From positions 18,594,698 through 18,658,697 of the forward strand of contig OZ037765.1 in the NCBI GenBank assembly GCA_964035545.1: a stretch of DNA of 64,000 nucleotides, read 5' to 3'. Origin of the DNA: Bugula neritina. Its lineage: Eukaryota; Bryozoa; Gymnolaemata; Cheilostomatida; Bugulidae. Shown here one piece after another: positions 13,201 through 27,900 of the stretch. The translations under genes were made by a program, and so were the position numbers. The notes below the pieces were generated by a model. The model had not been told where the DNA came from. It did no database searches and saw only the letters and a program-made list of their open reading frames with translations. Within the stretch, counting starts at the first letter, position 1. Each line of letters opens with the position of its first letter.

Positions 13201-16200
13201 AACTGAAAGAGAAGAAGATATAATCCCTAACATATGCCACAGTTATAAAAACAATTGAAAAGAAAAACATGCAATCTATATAAACTATAAAATCCATTAT
13301 GATCAGTTTTTTTCTTGTTGGAAGATAATCACAGAGTCATAGAGGTTATTTGCACAGGCGGCAACTTTTTATGTCACTGTTCACATGTTCAATATTAAAA
13401 AATATAATGCTGGGTTACAACCGTAACAAATATCAAAATATTATATCTGAAGAATGATGTATTCTCCATAGTTTATAATTTGCCTTTTACTGAGCATGTA
13501 GAGAATATATAATTACAGGATAACATATAACTACTTTACTGCTAAGCCTAAAATAGTATTGACATTTTTGACTCATTTGCTCAATTAGCATTCATCAATG
13601 CTGCCCAATAATTGATACATGAATGTAAAGTGTTTACTGGATATTTGATTATATAGTATTTTAACGTCAGATTACTGAATTTTTGTGAACTTACATAAGA
13701 GATGTCTCTAGCAATGGTAACCACAGGTTCCTTATCCTGCATAGAAAACAGTTCAAGGGTGATGACACAGCTCCCCTTAGTTCCTCTACCAGTTGTGTGA
13801 CTAAAGAAAACAGACAAGAGAACGAGTGAAAGCTGAGAATTAAAATTAAATAAGAGATAAACTTCACGTATTCATCTACCAAGTTACACCTAATTTAAAT
13901 GTTTATAAGAATAAAGCAACTTACTTAGATGCGACAATTCCGGAAATACCTCGGCTGTTTTTAAACATTATGGTTGGCATTGTAACGTTGACATAAAACA
14001 GTGGATCATCTAGAAAATATTCACAAAAATAATAAATACAACAAATAGTATACAACTAAAAAGCTATCATGAAAAATATCATTAGTATACAGGCTACAGG
14101 CCTCAGCTAGCTGTAATAAAAATCACAATATATCCGGCACCATGGTCGCAAACATTCATCATTGATTCATTTAAATTTTAGTGTATATATGTAGACATAA
14201 AATATGCTATGTTCAATTATAAATAACATATGTATACATTTATCTGTATATACTCGTATAAAATATACTCACAAAACTCGTAAACTCGAAAGGTTTTGTT
14301 GTACAGATGCTCTCTAGCAAAGACCTCAACAGTCCAGTCACCAAAAGCTAGAAGGTTAGCGCTGAGAGGGTACGTCAAACTCACCACCCCACCCGCATTG
14401 GTGTGTTGAGAGAAGAATTCTCTTACAGGAAAACCATTAGGGTCCTTAAAATCAGCAAAACGAATTACATGCAAATCCATGTGCACTATTTGACAAAATA
14501 TTCTAGAGCAAACAGCTGGTTGAGACAACTCCCATTTTTAAAAATATAACTACTTTTGCAAAGTTCGTGAAATGAGAAATACACAGGTGGATTTATCTTC
14601 AGTAAAACTCTTATGTTGAACAGTTCTGATTCACATTTGTAGTTAGCATGAACAATTTCAGCTTAAAAGGTGATCACATATTCCATATAGTGGATTATGA
14701 CATGATGCATCAAGCAGCCTATTGATTGGCACATGACAATTACGACTTATATTCTCTTTGTCACCTTAATTCTGACATCCATAGTCGTGGAAACTGCTTT
14801 CAGATTGTTCTTCAGAGGTATAACTCGAAAGCGAACTGAAATATTAAAACTTATATGATTAAAAGTAAAGTACAATAAAACGCCAATGACTACATAATGA
14901 TACAAATAAATGTGAAGTATGGAAGCAATTATTATATGGGTCATTTTACTTTATTTAGTACAAATTGGTGAATTATTTCAATATCTCCACCATCCACTTC
15001 TGTCTTAACATATTGTTTACTTGCATTTGTTTACTTCATGAAAGCAAACTATGCATGCTGTTGGAGTAAGCAACACCAATACTGTGACAATAACAACAAT
15101 GACCCACTGTTCACTACGCTTGCCTAATAATATGCCAGTGTATCCAGCAAAAGAGCATTTCAATCAGCTTTTGAAACAAAATACTCCAAAATCCAAATAA
15201 TTACGAGTTGCAATCTGACTAACTTCTAAAGAAACAACTGAACCTTCTCAAAAACTCTTTTTGTCCTAAAATTAGAAAATATTATTATCAAAAACTGTTA
15301 ACTTATTTACCTGTTTGACCTGGGCGATAAAATGGTTTACTGAGCTGAATAAAGATCGACACTTCTTTAGGATCAAAGAATAACTCTGTATCATTTGAGA
15401 AGAGTTGGCCTTGAAGACTAGTGTCAGAATACCCGGCGACCCGCATTGTATAGTTTCCAGGACTCATTTTCTCTTGTGTCTACAATTTCATCAAATTATA
15501 CTAACATAATAATTTAGTCAGCATAATGAAATTGGAGACAGGAGAGATTTTTAAAAACATCTTCGAAATCTTTTTACTTGAAAGGTTAACCAACCAATAA
15601 ATTTTGTCAGCTTTTAATCATTATTACCAATCATTAGGAAACACTGGTTCTGCTATATTTGATGCAAAATTTTGCAATAATACATGTTTGTCACTTTGAA
15701 TAACTGTATATAACGTTAGCAATGGAATGGTTGAGAACACGCTTTACCCGCATGTGTAAACAGTTTACCTGCATGGTCAACTCATATGAGCCAACGCGCG
15801 TGAAAGTATGCCTAGTACTGCTTATTTCATCGTAGTTATTGCCATTGAGTTTACGAACTATAGCAGTCACAGTAAATGTCTCATATTCCATCTTCAGCAC
15901 AGTAGCTGAAACCTTGAGGAGTTGGTTTGGATATATTTTAGAAGGAGCCACAACAACATAAGTTCTAAAACATACACAGTAAACATACTCAATTATTTGT
16001 AATATGTAGAACTTTTACAAGGTTAAACAATTTACACATTTATTGCTATAAACAATACAAAAAAGCTATTTTTCAGATGAAGTTTGAACAATTAGGTTTC
16101 AAAAAACCAGATTATCATGATAAAACAACTCTTAAAACAAAAGTTCAAATGGTCTAAATATCAACTAGGTTGATATTTATAGGTGCTAGAATTTTAGAAA

Positions 16201-16324
16201 TAAACATCAACAAAAATAACAAAATTGGCGAGTTTACTTACGGTTCTTTTTTAATTTCAGTTGAGCCAACAAGGTAGAGAACACAACAAACACTGATGAT
16301 TCCAACTTTGAGAAAACACGGCAT
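1221..16324 (-). CDS. Alpha-2-macroglobulin/CD109/Mcr-like TEP-family protein (LDLa domain, no thioester), 29 exons
   Basis: Exons, 5' to 3': 16324-16242, 15964-15769, 15479-15311, 14835-14765, 14444-14273, 14009-13925, 13800-13695, 13202-12978, 12751-12551, 11567-11397, 11117-10929, 10393-10244, 9659-9522, 9340-9172, 8900-8665, 8427-8212, 7935-7795, 7382-7211, 6859-6659, 6273-6195, 5420-5240, 4816-4700, 4078-3901, 3638-3391, 3176-3015, 2888-2683, 2422-2251, 1747-1636, 1435-1221. The total is 4761 nt, 1586 residues, with phase closing throughout. The start encodes a signal peptide (MPCFLKVGIISVCCVLYLVG). Family marks are KPFYRPGQTVRFRV (MG2), GDIVG, WLTA, FSSTQDTLVAMQAL and a terminal receptor-binding domain (CPSYTGAD...). 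Cys671-Cys709 form an LDL-receptor class A module with WRDE near its end. The thioester site reads GSGSE at 990-994, lacking the reactive Cys and Gln. The C terminus has two CxxC pairs (1534-1545) and a hydrophobic segment (about 1556-1571). LDLa plus thioester loss recalls Drosophila Mcr. The product is likely a surface or secreted protein that cannot bond covalently to targets. Confidence 0.93.
5420..5672. repeat. Tandem repeat, ~22-bp unit, in a TEP-gene intron
   Basis: The unit CAGTTAACCTACATACAGTA and close variants recur about ten times, starting immediately upstream (in gene sense) of the exon ending at 5420. Some units carry an extra ACACAGTATACACT block. The array lies wholly in the intron between exons 20 and 21 and reaches the acceptor site. 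Confidence 0.85.
7609..7768. repeat. Minisatellite, ~17-bp unit, in a TEP-gene intron
   Basis: About nine copies of GACACATGTAGGTGTAT with few substitutions. The array sits in the intron between the exons at 7795-7935 and 7211-7382. It creates spurious open frames of His/Thr/Cys/Val repeats that should not be taken as coding. Confidence 0.88.
8570..8662 (-). mobile_element. tRNA-derived SINE-like copy C, next to a splice donor
   Basis: Minus-strand reading gives TGTAGTGTTGAG...CCAGTAGTCCC, then an A-box-like TAGTATAATTGGTTAGC and a degenerate B box (GATTCAAATCCC). The first two blocks match copy A near 305-402. The element lies in the intron between exons 15 and 16 of the TEP gene, and its leading end is only about four bases inside the intron. 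Confidence 0.65.
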
Positions 16325-19093
16325 CTTGATGGAACTACATGGACTACAAAATAAATAGACACTGCTTTGATGTGGCAAATAACTATAACAAAATACAACA
16401 GAAGACTCAAGAATTAAATTAAATCTTCAAGTTTAGATACTGATAATAAAATTATCAAATCATTAAAACAATTTCCACCTAAATTAGAGACAAGAAAACC
16501 ATTTAAGCTGTTTAACCTACTTTTTAACTTCAGTCTTAAAAATAACTATCTTAATGTATTATTATTCAATTAATTTTATGAGTGAGTTATGCCATGCATA
16601 TTAAATTAACAGTTGCATATAGTATCCCATTACACTTTTAAATTAGCTATATTGGCACTTTAGTGTTGGTGACATTACTGATTACTGACATAGAACTGTA
16701 GCTCTGTGGAATTACCAGAAGAAAAAAAAATTCTTTTCTTTAATCAACTGCCACGTCATAGTCATAGACTTCACTTAGAGTTAGACTGTAACTGCGAGTG
16801 TAGGACTAAGAGTAAAAGTGATACTGGTAGCCATTATGATTATCAGTAACTGTAAGTGTAAGTCATAAGACTAAGTGTAACACGAACAGTAAGACCAAGA
16901 GTAACTGTAAATGTAACATTCACAGTAACAGACAATAATAACACCTACACTGACAGAGTATCACTATGACTCTCAGACTCAGTATCACTATCAATATGAG
17001 TATCAGTATCAGTATGACTATGAGTATGAGTATCACTATAACTATAAGTATAAGTATCAGTATGACTTTGAGTTTGACTATCGTCTATCAGTATCACATT
17101 CACTATTAGTATTACCAATATTATTAGTGTTACTATAGGCCTGCACTACCACACTAACTTTGTATCATTTAAGAGTAAATATCAATCAAGCAAAATTAGG
17201 CCAAATCTTGAGAAAAAAAAGTATTTAAGGAGTTACATAAGAGTGAAGGTAGTCGAACAAAAAACCCAAAAGCTCGGAAAAAGTAGGTGAGCGCAAGTTA
17301 TTACTGTTAGTTTGACCAAAGCTACGACATAGCTTGGCTTCGTAATCAGGAACTGCGTTAATTATTGTTGCAGAGTTGTCCTTCCTAAAATGTATTTGGA
17401 CACTGGCTAACGTGTAAAAAAAGATTTTTTTGTACTTAGTGCCAAGTTAAACAGCAAGTTGCTTCGGTAAAACGTTGGATTTTTACTTATCAAAGCACAA
17501 AAAACTTTGTACTTAAAATTGCCTGCTTTAAAATAATATTTTAATAATTAGTGTATAGGAATATTTTAATCGCCATCCTACTTGTATTGCTTGTTATACT
17601 ACTAAATTTTCTCTCATAAACGTAACAGTTTTCAGTATAAAATGATAAAATTATAAAAACACTGGTATATTTAAAAAGTCTTTAATTTATAATTTTTTTA
17701 AATAGTTTTTTTTTTATTTTAAATTTTGTTATTAAAACAATAACTATTTATGATAACAAAATTTATAAATTCGAAAACATGCATAAAGTAAAAACTTTTT
17801 CATTACATGTATTATGTATAATATTATATTAACAATATCGCAGTTTGCTACACTCTTCACCAAAGGCTATTCTGATCAGTTGTACTAAGCTCTGTAACTG
17901 CTAAGAACTACCTTACAATTGTAGTTGGTTCAAGTTTAAACTACATCACTCTAATCTATGCTAAGATTATTACACTTGCACTTTGCAGTGGTTTTTAACT
18001 AAAAGTAAAACTGTTCGATCTTAATTTATTCTAAAAAAAAGTATCATAATGATAATCTTTACACTTTACAGTTTAACTTTAAGTTACTCATTAGTCATTA
18101 CATTTACTCACTTCATTACTCATTAGTGATTAGACATTAGGATATTGAATTTGATAATCGTAATGATTGTCATTATAATAATCATAATGATATTGATAAA
18201 CTTAAAGTTAAAGTAATGATAATTATTATCATTATCATTATGATTATGACCGTGACGACATTACTTCAATTTCAATTTGGTTTGGAATTTATTAATAATA
18301 CTATAAGTAATAATAGTAATAGTTAATGTAATACTAATAGTTATAGTAATAGTACTACTATAATAATAAGTTTGATGATAACGATAAAATTGAATGATTA
18401 AATTTAATTGTAATCAAGTTTAATTTTTATATAGTTGCTGGATAATACTAATAGTAATACTTAGAGGTCGGTTCTAAAAAGTATAACATTAACTAGACAA
18501 AAATATATAGGTAATATTGAAATTCAAATCATATATTGATTAAAATATAGTATCACTACGAAAACTATTGGAATTTTTGTAATGCTAAATAATAACATTA
18601 ACTGCTTAATTACAAGCTATTTATATTTTTGGCAAAGCTGGACATAGTCAGTTTGTTATTTATGCCAGATTGTAACTAGTGCCCAATATTAAACTATTGA
18701 GATTTAATCAGAACAAGTTTTAAACACTGAATCAAATTCAATAATGCTGGCCATTTGAAAACATGCCAGGTTCTTTGAAATTTTGACATTTCCATAGTCT
18801 AGATTCTTTCAATGCTTATATAATTTTAGTTTAGTGTAGGAATCCTGAATTGCTGAAAACACTTTTTATTCCATTCAATAGTCTTACTCGAAAATCTCTA
18901 GCTAGACTACATGGTTTTTAATGTTCATGGATAGTTGTACTTGCCTTATTATTTATACTGTTTGGCATAGTTTTTGTTCAATGCCACACAATTTTAATGA
19001 AAAGTATCATTTTAATTATATTAATTTTTAGAACAAGTGGCGTAGAATTTCCTGTCTAATTTTATTTGAACTTCTACTTCAACCAATCTCAGG
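16325..19093. other. Intergenic region between divergent TEP-family and NEDD8 genes
   Basis: About 2.8 kb separates the two divergent start codons, so both promoters should lie here. I see no clear TATA or Inr element to assign. The region is very AT-rich, with degenerate short-unit repeats at 16745-17150 and TAATAG/ATTATC-rich tracts at about 18120-18480. No coding exon is supported. Confidence 0.5.
16745..17150. repeat. Degenerate short tandem repeat region (AGTATC/AGTGTA-like hexamers)
   Basis: Imperfect 6-bp words such as AGTATC, ACTATG, AGTATG and AGTGTA follow one another for about 400 bp, clearest at 16980-17080. Units have drifted, so this reads as an old microsatellite rather than a recent expansion. 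Confidence 0.6.
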
Positions 19094-20628
<1,535 letters not shown>

Positions 20629-21381
20629 TGTTTTAATTAAATAATGTTTCGGTTCTATTCTTGAACGTTGGCAGTCATTTATTTATGGTTTTGCTTTTAA
20701 AGCTCCAATGTATTATATTGCTGCAGTCATTTTAACTCTGCTTGTATATAAAAACTGCATTATGGATTTTTGCTATTTGCTTTTCGTCTGCAATCTGAAT
20801 TACTACTGTTTCATTATATTATGTGAAAGACTTGATTTATTTTAAATGGTCAGTAATAATGATATAGGAAACATGCTGTACGTCTAATAAAGTATTCTAC
20901 TAAAAACTTGCTGACCTAAGATGGTGATTTAAATAAGTAATACTAATAGCTTTCCTTGCATGCCTACTGAAATACAAAATCTGCGGGAATGTTCCTTTGA
21001 GCTACTAGCTATGTTTAAAAAAAAGGCATTTCACGGTAAAAAAAAGTCATAAACTATAACCAACATCTTGAAAAATAATTGGTAAGCTTATTTTTATGGT
21101 CGTGATAATTACATTATAACTGTTCGTAGAGAAACCCTCCTTGCAAAATCAACTCGCACTCGACTGAAAAACCATCGAGCGGGGTTGTCTCCTCTAACAC
21201 AATATTTATCTGGGAAAAAGATATCGTTGCTTAGTAATTACAAGGTGGCGTCAAATGGTTTTCTTCAGAATTCAATCTGAATCTGGTTTAGCTATTTAGT
21301 AAGGTTTACTCCTACCAGTAATTCGCTCTAAATGTATCAATTCTAAAGTTGTTAATTTAATGCAACATATTTTTACGACTA
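20629..21381. other. NEDD8 3' UTR and short gap before the coiled-coil gene
   Basis: The first part is the NEDD8 3' UTR up to the AATAAA at 20886. The remaining ~490 bp to the next start codon on the same strand must hold the downstream promoter. No further exon is evident. Confidence 0.5.
20886..20891 (+). terminator. Poly(A) signal AATAAA of NEDD8
   Basis: A canonical AATAAA lies 258 bp after the NEDD8 stop codon, in a suitable position to end its transcript. Confidence 0.7.
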
Positions 21382-24300
21382 ATGAATGTTTTTAAAAGAA
21401 TGGGATCAGCATCTAGCTCTGTGGGTTCTGTGCAAACACTTTCAGGTTTTAACTCGAGGTGAGTTTAACTTTCACTTTGAGTTTTCATGTTTACGTAGCT
21501 ACTCAGTTCATTTAATAAGTATTTATTGTGTCATAATATAAATAAAACAGCCTTTACTTTAAGTTTGAAAAAAACTAGTTTTAGCATCGCTATCACAATG
21601 GTGTTTTATTACGCTGATCCTCGATCACATCGAATTAATAGTATTGGTAATACTCAATACTCACTAGCCAATACGTAAGTTGGCAACAAATCAACAACCA
21701 TCATTCTAATTAATTTTAGTTTTACTTTCGAAATTAAATAGTTTTAAAAATATTGAACACTCATAAACAATAACGGCCTTAATGTTTTTGTTATACTGTC
21801 TTGTTTGATTTTCAGCATGCAAATTATTAAGCTACAGGCAAAATAAATGCTGTCTTTCATTGGCTAACCTCTGAACCCTTTGGTGTTTCTAATGATTTTT
21901 TGTTTTTGGTTAGAAACTGAAATAGTGTACTTGTAAGGTTGCTGCACAGATATTAGTTTTTCACAAGAAGCATACCTCATGGTTATTGTCATATTTTGGT
22001 GGTCTCTGGTGATTTCACAATAACACCATTGTATAACTAATATTTTCCTTATTTGCCATTACCATAGTAAAGTTTTTTTTTAAATAAATTCATTTTAAAT
22101 GTCATGTAACAATAGTAATATCACGTCATTCATATCTTATTATTCATATAAAATTATTTAATTATGCATCTAACACAACATGCCATCTAATTTTAACTAC
22201 AGCAGTCATCAAATGTTTTTAATAAGCTTAATATTGAACTTAGGTGGTTGTGTAATATTTCCCTTTAAGAGGTTTTAACCACTTGTTTTTGCATCATTGA
22301 AACTTTATTTATTTTCCTATCAGAAATCAATCATTTGTCAATATTTCGATAATTTAAAAATAGTTTCAGACTATAAATTGTTATAATTTTAAAATACCCG
22401 AGCAAGTTCTTAAGAGTTGCAAAGTTAAGTTAAGTAGTTGAGAGAAATTTAGCTTAGTTTTTAGTAATTCGACACCAGATAATGAAGTTCTAGCACTTTA
22501 GTCTACAAATATTTTAGTTGTTTAGTGACATGAGTACCTTGCCTTTTTGGATTGAGAACATTGTTTAAAATTTAAAAAATTATTTGTTTTATTAACTTAG
22601 TCTTTTAGAAATATTTAGTTATTGTGCGGCTCTTCTCCAAACAAAAGATGCAACACGAAATAATTATTGTGATTAAGTTTGTCCTATCATTTGCTATTTT
22701 AATAGTGTAACCATGCAAGTCAAAAGACTTTGACCTTTGAACTACTTTAAATTTCAAGAAGAATGTTGTATCGTCAACATGACTAGATTCTAGATACTAA
22801 ATTGTTTTATTGCTAAGTTGTGGCAAGTTGTTCAAATGAAAATAACTTTATGGGGTACTTTCAGACCATCATCTACAAAGTCTACCAAGATTTCAAAACA
22901 GAATGAGTTGAAGAATTTAACAGAACAAGTGACAAATTTGCAAGTACTCTTGAACCAGTCTAGAAATTCTAATATAGCTTTTCAAACTCAAACAGAGACA
23001 TTGAAACAAAGAGTAAGTAGAAAATTTTAGAGTTTTGTGCAAATACTACATTTGCTCCAATGTTTAACAAATTTATGTTCATGAAAGCAGAGTTAAGTTA
23101 CAAAGAAGACCGATAAGCAACTGCCATACTTACTCTCCTACTCTCCCTCTCTTTCACCAGGTTATGTGACTAATTTGTTACACAGCTGGTTTCAGTAGCA
23201 GATCATTTATACTATTTAGTAAGCACTTACAAAATATAATACGTCCAGTTGAGATATTGAGAGTCGTGTTCTTTTTTTGTTTAAATCTTTTTTATAGCAC
23301 ATGTGTGCACATTAGTCTGCATTAAACACTCAACTATTGATGAATATGAAATGCAAATCTATAAAAAGCTATGAATTATAGTCCTGATTGTTTACATGTA
23401 GACTGAAGAACTAGAGAGAGAGAATGAGACATTGATAGATCATAACCAGTCTCTGCAAGCACAATTAGAAGCACTGGAAAATGGGGCAATAGTTGAAGAA
23501 TCTTACGATACAAGTGAATCGATTAAATTAAAAGAAATAGAAATATTAAAACTGCAGAGTGAACTTCAGGCCTATGCAGATGAAAACCAAGCCCTGGTTC
23601 GTATTATGTAAATATTTTAAACTAGCAATGAACAGTGAAGCTACTACTTATAGATATCTATGTAGAGAAACTAATTAATATAGTTTATCTTTTTATTTAT
23701 GTATGCAATCTATTTTTAGAAACAAAAATTTAAAACAAAACTGAAAAGTGTGAAAACTAATTATACAAGAAGCAAACAAGAACAGTCTTTGAAAATGTTT
23801 GAGCTAAAAGACGAAGTGTTAGCTTTACAGCAGGAGAATGTGCAGCTGAAAGGTAAGGGAAAGCTGCATGGGTTGCTCAAACAACCAAGCTATTCTATGT
23901 TAATATTTTATATTATATTCTATATCAATTTTCTATCATTACAATGGTAGAGCAAACAATGGGGACTAACTCTAAACTGATTTTATTTTTTGCTAGAATA
24001 GTTTAAGCTTCACAGTTTAAACAGCATGAATTGCATATGATAATCTGTACTAAAATTTATAGGCCTTTTTGTCAATATGATAATGTGCAAGACGTAATAA
24101 GCTGAACATTCAATCTATTTACGTCTATTAGGTCTCTCTATCTTTTTGATTGCTTCCTAAAGTTTTTCTAACAAAAGCCGATCTAGTACTGTTATTATCT
24201 ATTGTAGAAAAGCTGGCTGACCTTGGTCAGGAGGAAGTCAGTTTTATCGACAAGCCCAGTAATTTGGTAGACAGTCGCTCAAATATTATAATTGAACTCT

Positions 24301-24725
24301 CCACTCAAATTTCTGAGCAAGAGAACAGAATTTCCGAACTGGAAAGTCAGCTGCAAGAAAAAGATTTCATCATCAGCAAACTACAGTCTGCACCACTGAG
24401 CCCTCGCGAAGCTCAATCAATCATATCTGTTGAAGCTGACAAAGCATCACAAGAAATGCTGGCATTGGCTAAGGAACTAAAAATGTTGAAACGTAAAAAG
24501 AAAAAGGCTAAAGCAGACCTTCTAAATACTGAATCGGACTACAATCGGCAATTGTCTTCTCTCAGTCGAGATTCTGGTGCTCTGGACTTAACTACCCCTA
24601 CAAGTTCTAATCATGACCAAGCAATGAAATCAAAAGTTTCTGGAGATCATACAGACATTTTATCTTTTATAAAACCCCATCAGTCTGCGACTTCTTTCTC
24701 AAGCTCTTCCACATTGGTATCATAA
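21382..24725 (+). CDS. Unrecognised coiled-coil protein, 5-6 exons
   Basis: Exons 21382-21458, (optional 21585-21674), 22865-23012, 23402-23596, 23720-23852 and 24208-24725 keep one frame and give 356 residues, or 386 with the optional exon. The N terminus is short and Ser-rich (MGSASSSVGSVQTLSG). Exons 3-5 form a long, nearly continuous coiled coil rich in Glu, Gln, Lys and Leu (e.g. LEALEN, KLQSELQAYADENQAL, ISELESQLQEKD). A basic patch KRKKKKAK follows, then a Ser/Thr-rich tail ending in a serine run and STLVS. No catalytic domain, signal peptide or TM segment is visible. A cytoplasmic or cytoskeletal scaffold is possible, but I do not recognise an orthologue. A poly(A) signal follows at 24846. 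Confidence 0.85.
21585..21674 (+). other. Candidate cassette exon or alternative first exon of the coiled-coil gene
   Basis: The segment has an acceptor (AGTTTTAG at 21577-21584) and a strong donor GTAAGT at 21675. It is 90 nt long and would insert 30 residues in frame between exon 1 and the exon at 22865. It also contains its own ATG at 21598; from there to the donor is 77 nt, exactly the coding length and phase of exon 1, so it could equally be an alternative first exon. The encoded peptide includes MVFYYADPRSHRINS. Confidence 0.55.
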
Positions 24726-24845
24726 CTCCGAAACTAGCTATATGCTCTTTGGTAGTTTAGCTGATCACATTAAAACTACATGGTATTTTTGTTTAATGCT
24801 GTTATGTTATTATATTAATATTATAACTGGTGTTCAAAATTATAC

Positions 24846-24851
24846 AATAAA
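24846..24851 (+). terminator. Poly(A) signal of the coiled-coil gene
   Basis: AATAAA lies 121 bp downstream of the stop. It is 17 bp from the oppositely oriented signal of the next gene. Confidence 0.7.
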
Positions 24852-24867
24852 TATTTATGTACACACT

Positions 24868-24873
24868 TTTATT
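24868..24873 (-). terminator. Poly(A) signal of the convergent minus-strand orphan gene
   Basis: TTTATT on the plus strand is AATAAA on the minus strand, about 70 bp after the minus-strand stop at 24943. Cleavage downstream of each signal would make the two 3' ends overlap by a few tens of bases. Confidence 0.65.
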
Positions 24874-24942
24874 TAGCTGTTGGCAATCTCCAATATAAAA
24901 TATATTTACATTTCACATATAATAATTTAAAGATAATTTTCT

Positions 24943-27900
24943 CTATAGCTGAAAAAGTTCCGTTTGTGACATTGGTTTACTCTCTCTTCTTATAAAGTAT
25001 TGACCACTGGAGTCTTCGTATATAAGGATATTAGTTGAAACACAGCGTAATCTGTGTGCTAGTTCTTTGCCCAGTAACTCAATGTCATGTATTGGCGGGG
25101 TAGCTCTTCCCTTTATCGGGATACTTTCTACTCGTCTGGTCAAATCCTAAAATACAAAATAGCTGCAGTTTTTAAATTAAGCAAAATCATGTAATATATT
25201 AAACCTATTTTAATTATCGTGACAAATATCAGGTATTATTGATATGTGATGTAACAGTTATGGTATGCAAATTTAATTAGCGCGATGCAATTCAATTTTT
25301 GCCTACAGTTGAATAACATGCTGTATCAAGTTGATAGACTCATCAATAATATCGTAATATGGAAAGACATCATACGAGAAGCATCAATCAAAAATGTTTG
25401 TGGTGCCTTGAAAGATTATTAAGGTTTAAAATATTTTGGCAATGAAGTTCTAATTACTACAGAAGATAAGTACATAATAAAGACTTTATAAGGATAAGCA
25501 TATTACATCATGGCTGCCTCCATGAATTGTCACATTACTCACTATACCATTAAATTATGCTTTGTAATCTCTTATTACGCTAGCAGAGATGCTGGTTGAT
25601 TCACCCAGTTATTAGTCTGAGTTCTGTATGTTACCAATTATAAGTTTTGAGGGCTAGGTTATCTAACTTCCATACAGCTTGATTTCTGAGTCTAAATATG
25701 ACTCTCAAGTGTTTAATGAACAGAAAAACATTTTTTATTAAAGCTTTTTAAACAAAATTTTGTTTCAAGTATAATCTAAAACTTAATGAAAAAATATATG
25801 TATTTGGCTAGAAATACAGAATAGCACAAAAAGAGGATAAATAATAATTATAACTCAAAAATATTTCAAAATTAATATCTCGGTGTAGCAGTGTTATCAT
25901 ATAGAATGTGATATTATAGATACAACTCCATAGTTATAAACGAGTGAGCACCTTAAAAAACAACTTTTACAGAATGCTGCATATTTGAGATGTAACATAA
26001 ATTTCACATTGCTACATAAAATATAACAATACAGTTTGCAATGACCCACAGCCATAATAATAATTATAACAATTGCGATGTAAGCCATTATATTTTAACA
26101 GCAGTAATTACCACTTTTAATGTTTTATGCTAATTTTTCGATACTTTAAAATTTGGTGAAAGTTATTTAACATTTTGCCGCACATTAAACCTTGAATATT
26201 TTACTCACTGTAAATACAATACATGCATAGTTTTCCAACTATATAAAAAACTAACAAGTCTGGCGATATATATACGTTCTAAATTCTTCAAACCCAATTA
26301 TGTATTTATAAAAAAGTATATCAAACTGACCTGAGCCACTTCAAACTGATGCACTGCCTCACACATGTCTCTCATTATACAGCAGACATCCTTTTTTACT
26401 TGCTTTTTATTTGGTTTTCTTGTAATCTTTGTGGAGTAGCAATTTGTCGTAGTTTTCTTTTTGTAGAACAGACTGACATTTTCTACCTTCGAAGTTTTAC
26501 TTCTATCAAATTTTCGTGAATTTCTATTTGTTACTCTCCGAAGATTATATGTTTTTGCCTATAAAATATAATAGCTATTTCAACAACACGTTCTAGCATA
26601 GCATATTCTTAATCACTGCAGTGCACTAAGGATACATTAACTTAATATGGGCACAACAGCTTTGATTTCAGCTGCATGTTATAATTGTAACAGAAATGTG
26701 AAGTAATTGATCAATCTGGTATAGATGAAATATTTACCTGAACAACCTTTTGATTTTTGTGTATAGTTGGTTTGCTTGAGAGAAATTGACTTTTGGTCTG
26801 AAGTTTAGGCAGCAACTCTGGATCGATTGCATTTGTGATCCAAGTTTGCCTCTTATGGTCTCCCGTTAGCCGATCAAGTTCCGTTGCACGAAATGGTGAT
26901 GAGTGACTTCGCTGAGACTTTCTTTCTTTCTGAACAGCTGGTACTAACTAACCAAAAAAGCTCACAATAAAATTTTCAAAAACTTATGAAAATAGCAAAA
27001 TTAAGTTGGCAATAAAAAGCATAAACACACTATACAATGTGCTGAAATTTTGTGTGTTTTAAAAGTGTTACATAAAAGTATCTACATATACATGGTTGGT
27101 CTTAGCTAGAATAGCAACCATGTTATGCAATATAACTTCACACGAAGCACTTGTAATTTGATCATTTTAAATGAGAGAGTAATAACTGATTTAATATTTT
27201 ACGGCTGCATTCTTCGGTCAACTAATAAAAGATTTGTCTCAAAAGTGAGATATGGCGTGATGAACTTTAGTATTATACTGCTAATAGATAAGAATCACAA
27301 TGTAAACAGAACAACTAAAAGTTAATTATAAATAAATTGAATGTACATAATTTTATTCAATCCAGACTTCATATAAATTCTGGTAATATACCAAAAGTTA
27401 TCTAATAATATCAATATGTCTATACTTTAGCCATCTTGGGGAGTAGTTTTTCACATTTGATGATTAACTTGCAATATTAAATGAGTCAAGTCAAAATATC
27501 AAGAATACCGTTAAAGTTCTTCATGTTTGAAAGTTGGTGCATGACATGCAAAATTTCCAAGACTGCACAAAATTTTCTAAACTACTCATTATAATACGTA
27601 GTGGAAGCATCATATGCTCCACCTTCTTTCTAAGTGTAATGCAAATACTTGCTGGTGCTAGCACATGTATATGCTTTGTAGCCTTACTAACTACATTTGT
27701 GTGTACTTTTCATTGCTGCCATCATCTTATATTTTATATCATTTTTATTATATTTTATATTTTGACACTTGGTTGTGGCTTACAGAATTGGTATGATTAA
27801 CTAGTACTTTACGTCAAGAGATATGAATTCAGTGTAAGAAATACCTTAAATTATACAGTTATTGTTAGAGATGCACATAATAGTCACCATCCTACATTAT

